Assembly: GCA_032821775.1 (NCBI GenBank)
Contig: JAVLRN010000008.1
Coordinates: forward strand, 1,984,001-2,048,000
Origin: Sanguinoderma infundibulare
Taxonomy: Eukaryota > Basidiomycota > Agaricomycetes > Polyporales > Polyporaceae
DNA: 64,000 bases
Reading direction: 5' to 3'
Below are positions 59,098 to 64,000 of this stretch, piece by piece; position 1 is the first letter of the stretch; each line of letters opens with the position of its first letter. The translations under genes and the position numbers were made by a program. A model generated the notes under the pieces. The model saw only the letters and a program-made list of their open reading frames with translations, searched no databases and had not been told where the DNA came from.

Positions 59098-59599
59098 TTA
59101 TACCGCCGTCTCATAAGAAGGGGAACGTACGAAGGTTCCCCGCTCCTTCCTGGAGGGGAATGTAAAGCACTTCCCGGCCTCGTTGGCGATCACGGTCAAA
59201 CCAGTGTCGTTAGCTTCCCAGTCCTGACGGCGATCGTCGTGTCTGCACTCATCCACCACGGCCACATGGTCGCCTCCCGTGACACACAGTTCGCCCTCTT
59301 CACGATAGCGCACGAGCTTGATCGGGCCCAAACCGTTGTTCGAGAGGATAAAGGTGGCGTATTCCAGAGGAGAATCAGTGATGATGAGTAGTGAAGCGGC
59401 TTGGGGATGTGGGGATGTTCCGAGGACGAAGCCGGGGTCTGTTGGCGAAACGAAACGTCAACATAATGGATATCATACCGAGCAGTCATAGACAAAGCTC
59501 ACCACTCTCGGACCGGAAGCGCAACGGCGCGGGGCCGGCAATAGCAACCGGGATGAAGGCGAGAGCGAACGCGGACGCAAGGGCGAAGAAAGACTTCAT
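59098..59599 (-). CDS. Secreted beta-trefoil/lectin-like small protein, copy C, 145 aa
   Basis: Exon 1 59503-59599 and exon 2 59098-59438, phase-1 intron 59439-59502. Signal peptide MKSFFALASAFALAFIPVAI. The mature part includes LEYATFILSNNGLGPIKLV, GELCVTGGDHVAVVDECRHD, DRRQDWEAND (QxW motif QDW) and VIANEAGKCFTF. It is the most divergent member and the shortest, but keeps the signal peptide, intron phase, Cys spacing and TATA distance (59 bp). No duplicated flank is obvious. Confidence 0.82.
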
Positions 59600-59657
59600 G
59601 GTGACTAGCGGAACTGAGCTAGGAGCGATGACTGACCCTCCTCCTGGCCGGGACGTC

Positions 59658-59664
59658 TTTTATA
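59658..59664 (-). promoter_or_regulatory. TATA box of copy C
   Basis: tataaaa on the minus strand, 59 bp before the ATG. Confidence 0.75.
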
Positions 59665-60501
59665 CCACCAGACGAGCGACCTTCGTTCTATGCCTCGGTG
59701 GTTAGAAATTCGCCCCCGAAGCCAGGTGTCACACAACCTGTTCGGCGCACGCGCCACCCGTCTGCCCGCAATGGGTCTCCTCTACCCCCATCTTGGCGGC
59801 TTTGTTCGGAATAAGCACTTCTCAGTCGCGTTGGGCAGCATTGATTGCTAACATGCATGGTAGTAAGTGACTCCAGAAATCATTTCAGTGCAACATGTCA
59901 CCTAACGCGGCCGCTGGCATGGTTGCGTCTCACGCATGAAGTTGCCGTCTTTTTTGACCGCTCGAGACCGACCGATGACCCACTTCGTACGTGAAAACAT
60001 GCAAACAATGACTGGATCGAGATGTTGGGATCAGTCACGGAGCATATTAATATGCCGCCTTTCGGTACGGCAGTACGGCAGCAGTGCAATTTGGTGCCCA
60101 TGCATGACGTTGCCTGCCCCGAAACCGTGAACCCGTTTCTGATGCTCCGTTAGGTTGATCATGCACTTACTGAAGCGTTCCTATTCGGAGAAGGGTGATA
60201 TTTTAGACGTAATTCCAAGGAGCGCGGTTCTTCTTCTGTCCACAGCTCCGGACCTTGGCGATGCGCAGGGAGATCTCAGTCTACAGCAACGTTGGTGTTA
60301 AGCCATTACTCCTGCCGCCAGAGGACGTACCGAGCTTGGGAAATCTCCACATTGACGGCGGACTCATAGCCTTTCCGTTCTCCAGACCAGTCACGGGCAA
60401 AAACACCATGATTAAGGGAGGCACGAAGAAAGCGATTGTATGCAAACAACAATCCGTATAGCGGCGAGTAAGATAGCAAATACAATACACACAGTAGAGC
60501 A
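59665..60501. other. Intergenic, no gene seen
   Basis: Boundary between the accessory cluster and the housekeeping pair. Only short frames. The right end includes the 3' UTR of PRP46. Confidence 0.5.
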
Positions 60502-62226
60502 CTATTGTCCTGTCTGCTCTGCATAGACCTGGAACAAAAACGTCAGCACTAATCCACCACCCAAACACAGAACATCACAGCGCACCTTGATGGTCTTGTC
60601 CGCCCCACCCGTAATGAGCCGTGTTCCCGTGACGTCGAACGTGGAGCAGAACACGCCGGCCTCCGCCTCCAGCGAACCGGGCTGTGGTATGTCGTCCATG
60701 TTCTGGAACGCGGTGCCAGTATTCCAGTCCCAGAGCGTCAGCGACCCGTTGTCCCCTCCAGAGAAAAAGACGCCTTCCGAATTGACGGAGAGCGTGTTGA
60801 TGATCGCGTTGTGTCCGCTGAAGTTGAATACGAACATGCCCTCGGGGCACTTCCACTTCTTGATGTTGTTGCCCCCCGCGGAAGCGGACGCGAAGCTGTA
60901 CTCTGTCGGGTGAATCGCGAGCGCGCGCACCGACTTCTTGTGGTGGGTGAGCGTCACCATCGTCTTCCCCGCAGCAAGGTCCCACAACCTTTACGAGTAT
61001 TAGCCTAGCGCGGGCGAGGAGGCGAGCGGATACGTACCGTACTGTCGAATCCATGCTACCGGTTATGATTTGTGGATCTGACTCCTGGCACTTCACATCC
61101 GCGACGGTAGCAGTGTGACCCGCCAGGACGTGGATTTGCGCCTTTGTCCGCATATCCCACACGCGCGCCGACGCGTCACGGCCGGACGTGACCAGAACGT
61201 CGAGCGTTGGGTGCAAACTGAGGGCATATACCCCCGACAAGTGGCCGTGGTAGTGTCGGATGACCTTGTTTGCTTCAAGATCCCAACACTTGACCATCTG
61301 CATGCAGATCGTTCAGCACAGGGCGCATGGGCGCATTATACAGAGGTGCTCGAGTCTTGTCGATCGCTCACCTCGTCGGACGGCTACCCTTGCGCTTGCC
61401 CTGAAGTTTGGGACTCCGCAACAGCCGCGCCAGGTAGTCGCCCGACAAAGTGAGTGAGCGACAAGAATTGAGCACCGCTTATGAGGTATCCGTACCTTGT
61501 CCTCTCCGCACGAAAAGAGGTACGGATGTCTCGACGACACCGCCAATCCGCGCACGGTCGAGATGTGACCGGTTAATGAGAGCTTGAGCTCACCAGACGC
61601 AAGGTCCCAGATTTTGATGACACGATCTCCTGCTCCGGTTGCAAACCATTTGTTCCCTGGCTCCACTGCGACACTCCGTACCCAACCAAGATGCCCAGAA
61701 ATGACGCGTACGAGTTTCCATGGTGGGTGGTAGGTCGGCTTGATTGTCCGCGTTGTCTTGTGCAGCTGGAGAGCACGGGTGAGGCTGTTGTTGGAAGTGA
61801 AGGTGGAAGAAGTAGGTGCAGGGGTGTTGTCTATTTGTGCGATCATGCGGCCGGTGTCTGTGCTCGCTGGAGGAGACCGTTGAGGCGTCATGATGCCGCA
61901 AGGACAAAAGGATGTGCACTCACGTCCCGCAGTGATCATCTTCCTCTGTTCTTTGGGCTTTGCTGGGCCGACGGGGCCTTGTTGAGCGAGCAAAGGAGCG
62001 GGGAGTTGCCTGACTTCCTTGAACTCATCGTTCATTTTCACTGACAGTCGTATCCTCGCACTAAATTCACGCGCTTCAATACCCTTGTGCGCCAGGTATA
62101 GCATATATGGGCGTACCTCTTTTCCTCATCCTTGAAAGTGTCATCCAAACCCGAAGCGAAGATGTCTCGTGTCCGCTTCCCGCATACCTGGAGAAGAGGA
62201 TTCAAAGGCGGTAGTGATGAGGTCAT
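60502..62226 (-). CDS. PRP46: Pre-mRNA splicing factor PRP46 / PLRG1, WD40 protein, 433 aa
   Basis: Six exons in phase (high to low): 62117-62226, 61924-62054, 61496-61866, 61038-61297, 60586-60988 and 60502-60528. The N-terminus ([38 protein letters not shown]) leads to seven WD40 repeats beginning [20 protein letters not shown], with [57 protein letters not shown] and [16 protein letters not shown]. The end is [11 protein letters not shown]. This is the strongly conserved PRP46/PLRG1 pattern, a component of the Prp19-associated (NTC) complex that activates the spliceosome in the nucleus. No lesions seen. It is divergent from the TFIIS gene. Confidence 0.95.
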
Positions 62227-62530
62227 GTCGGGCAATGAAAACACCAGCAATGAATAAGCAGAAAGAACAACAAGGCAGCAAGTTGAAGGAGAGAAAGGGA
62301 GCTGAGGCGATGGCGGCAAAGGCGAGCTCAACGCGCCAAACGGCGAGCACGCTGTTTGGTCCTGTTTGTTCGCGCTTTGTCAGCAACGCCTTTGGTGCAG
62401 CCGACGATGTCTACCGCGCTCCCTTTGACTGGGCCACGTTATATGCGGCAGTATCGACGACCAGAGTGCTGCTGTTGTTGCCGTCGAAGGACTTGAGGGT
62501 TTCCGCTGTGTACAGTAGAGCGTAGACAAC
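62227..62530. promoter_or_regulatory. Shared divergent promoter of PRP46 and TFIIS (304 bp)
   Basis: The two start codons (62226 minus, 62531 plus) face away from each other with only this gap between. There is no clear TATA box, in contrast to the secreted-protein genes. Confidence 0.65.
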
Positions 62531-63955
62531 ATGTCTGCCGCCGCAGAGCTCAAGCCGCTAGTCAAGTCCCTGAACAGCGCTTCGACCGATGAGGTGTGTC
62601 TTATGGATCTCCCTATGACGTCCCCGTTCACCTCCATTTTTTGCCGTACTGACGCTACATGCACCCGTCGTGATGCGTAGGAGCTTATCACCATCCTAAA
62701 CACCCTCAAGCAACAGGCGAAGATTACCGAAGCCGTCCTCAGGGTATGTGGCGTTGCCGTCGAGAACGGTAGTGGCTAATATGACGGTTTCGTAGGAGAG
62801 CAAGGCCGGCTTGGCTGTCGGAAAACTGCGTCAGCATGCCTCCAAGCCTGTCTCAGAGCTTGCAAAGGAGATCGTCAAGAAGTGGAAGACGGAGGTTGAG
62901 CGAGAAAAGCAGGCTTCGGGCGGAAAGAGCGGGGCAAAACCTCCAGGTCCGTACTCTCTGACCCCTCATCCATCCATTCATTCAGCATGCCGTCCCCCAG
63001 CTGCGAAGAAAACTGCCAGCTCGTCCGCGGTAGTGACGCCATCTACCCCTGCGACCCCCACGGCATCCAGCGCTGGCGGAAAGTTCAGCGACACGCGCTC
63101 TGCGAAGAGCGATGGCGTCAAGGTCGACTATTCTGGCGACAAGACACGAGACAAATGCGCGGAGCTCATCTACGACGCCCTCGTCTTCGATTCTGGCGCG
63201 CGTAAGTGGTCCTGCTACGATCGTTTGACTGACTACCACCACGCCCATCACGCTCACACGACACTCAAGCGAGTGAGCTCATCCTCAGCCGCGCAAAGGA
63301 CATCGAGAAGACGGTCCTCTCGGACAACGGTGGCGCTAATGCGAGTTACAAGGCCAAGATCCGTTCCTTGTTCGTCAACCTCAAAGACAAGAACAACCCA
63401 GGGTTGCGGGAAAGTGTCATTTCCGGAGACCTCTCGGTATCCAAGTTGTGCAAGTTGTCTAGCGCAGTAAGTCTCTCGCTTCTCAGCTTCCGGTCCCAAA
63501 AGCTTTGTGGTTGCTCCTTCCTCCACGACGCATAGAGCCTGATGCTCATGCGATGTTGACGTGATGATGTCGGAGTTAACCAGGACGCTGGCCCATTCAC
63601 CGGAAGTGCATCTTTAGGGATCTCCTCGTTGTAGTAATTTCAGGGGGCGCTCCGCGCAGAACTATTCAAGCGATATCTGACGAACTCGTTCCCTTGCTGA
63701 CAAACCAACTGACCACAGGAGATGGCATCGGAAGAGAGGAAAGCGGCGGACGCCAAGATTGCTGCAGAGAACCTCTTCAAGACGTTGGGCGCAGGAGAAC
63801 AGCAGGCCGAAACCGATGCCTTCCAGTGCAGTCGCTGCAAACAGGTGCGCTTCTTCCTCTACCCGTTTCTCCAGTGCACTGTATGTTGAGCCGCTTCTCA
63901 GCGGAAATGCCGTTACCGTCAACAACAAACCCGGAGTGCTGATGAACCAATGACG
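62531..63955 (+). CDS. DST1: Transcription elongation factor TFIIS (DST1), 3' end beyond the window
   Basis: Exons 62531-62593, 62681-62743, 62796-62946, 63001-63201, 63270-63466, 63719-63844 and 63902-63955, then a donor at 63956 and the window end. Domain I (about residues 1-90) has ELITILNTLKQQAKITEAVL and VGKLRQHASKPVSELAKEIV. A Ser/Thr/Ala linker follows. Domain II has DKTRDKCAELIYDAL, AKDIEKTVLSDNGGANASYK, IRSLFVNLKDKNNPGLRESV and EEMASEERK-type sequence. The zinc ribbon starts FQCSRCKQ, RKCRYRQQQTRSADEPMT. TFIIS stimulates transcript cleavage by stalled RNA polymerase II. The last zinc-ribbon strand lies outside. The 252-bp intron 63467-63718 is unusually long for this region. Confidence 0.95.
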
Positions 63956-64000
63956 GTACGTGCCATTCTATCTTAATTTTCGCTGTCCGTGCCCTGACGT

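Overview
The window is a piece of a basidiomycete genome, probably an Agaricomycete wood or litter decayer. Genes are dense and carry many 50-65 bp GT-AG introns. The clearest proteins are fungal: a KIN1-type kinase with a C-terminal KA1 domain, a G1 glutamic peptidase, a Zn2Cys6 regulator, a microsomal P450, a glyoxal oxidase-type copper radical oxidase and several F-box proteins. I see no tRNA, rRNA or CRISPR array.

Layout. 0-13 kb is a disturbed accessory region: a decayed short-chain dehydrogenase (SDR) copy, the tail of a fumarylacetoacetate-hydrolase family gene, a glyoxal oxidase split into two parts about 5.5 kb apart, a 1511-bp transposon with perfect 124-bp terminal inverted repeats, a pseudokinase gene, and an intact 12-exon P450. 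13-29 kb holds an F-box gene broken by one TAG, a large zinc-cluster regulator, the signal peptidase subunit SPC1 and the KIN1-like kinase. 29-40 kb has sparse repeat-bearing DNA, two intact tandem SDR genes, an unknown 352-residue protein and a hAT-type miniature element with a perfect 8-bp target duplication. 40-45 kb has the G1 peptidase and a second F-box locus (one intact gene, two relics).

45.8-59.6 kb is the most unusual part: five intact two-exon genes on the minus strand encode small secreted proteins of 145-169 residues. They share a signal peptide, one phase-1 intron, a TATA box 50-59 bp before the ATG, and a Cys/QxW pattern resembling one ricin-type beta-trefoil repeat. The order is A-B, then pseudogenes (ABCA transporter, saccharopine dehydrogenase), then A'-B'-C, which suggests a duplicated gene pair. 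60.5-64 kb returns to housekeeping genes: the splicing factor PRP46/PLRG1 and TFIIS, divergently transcribed from a 304-bp gap; TFIIS runs off the window end.

No pathway links all these genes. The accessory blocks (secreted oxidase, protease and lectin-like proteins, P450, SDRs, F-box families) lie between conserved genes and show tandem duplication, decay and transposon insertion. Gene structures were worked out by hand from splice signals and reading frames. Family assignments are by recognition and were not searched.
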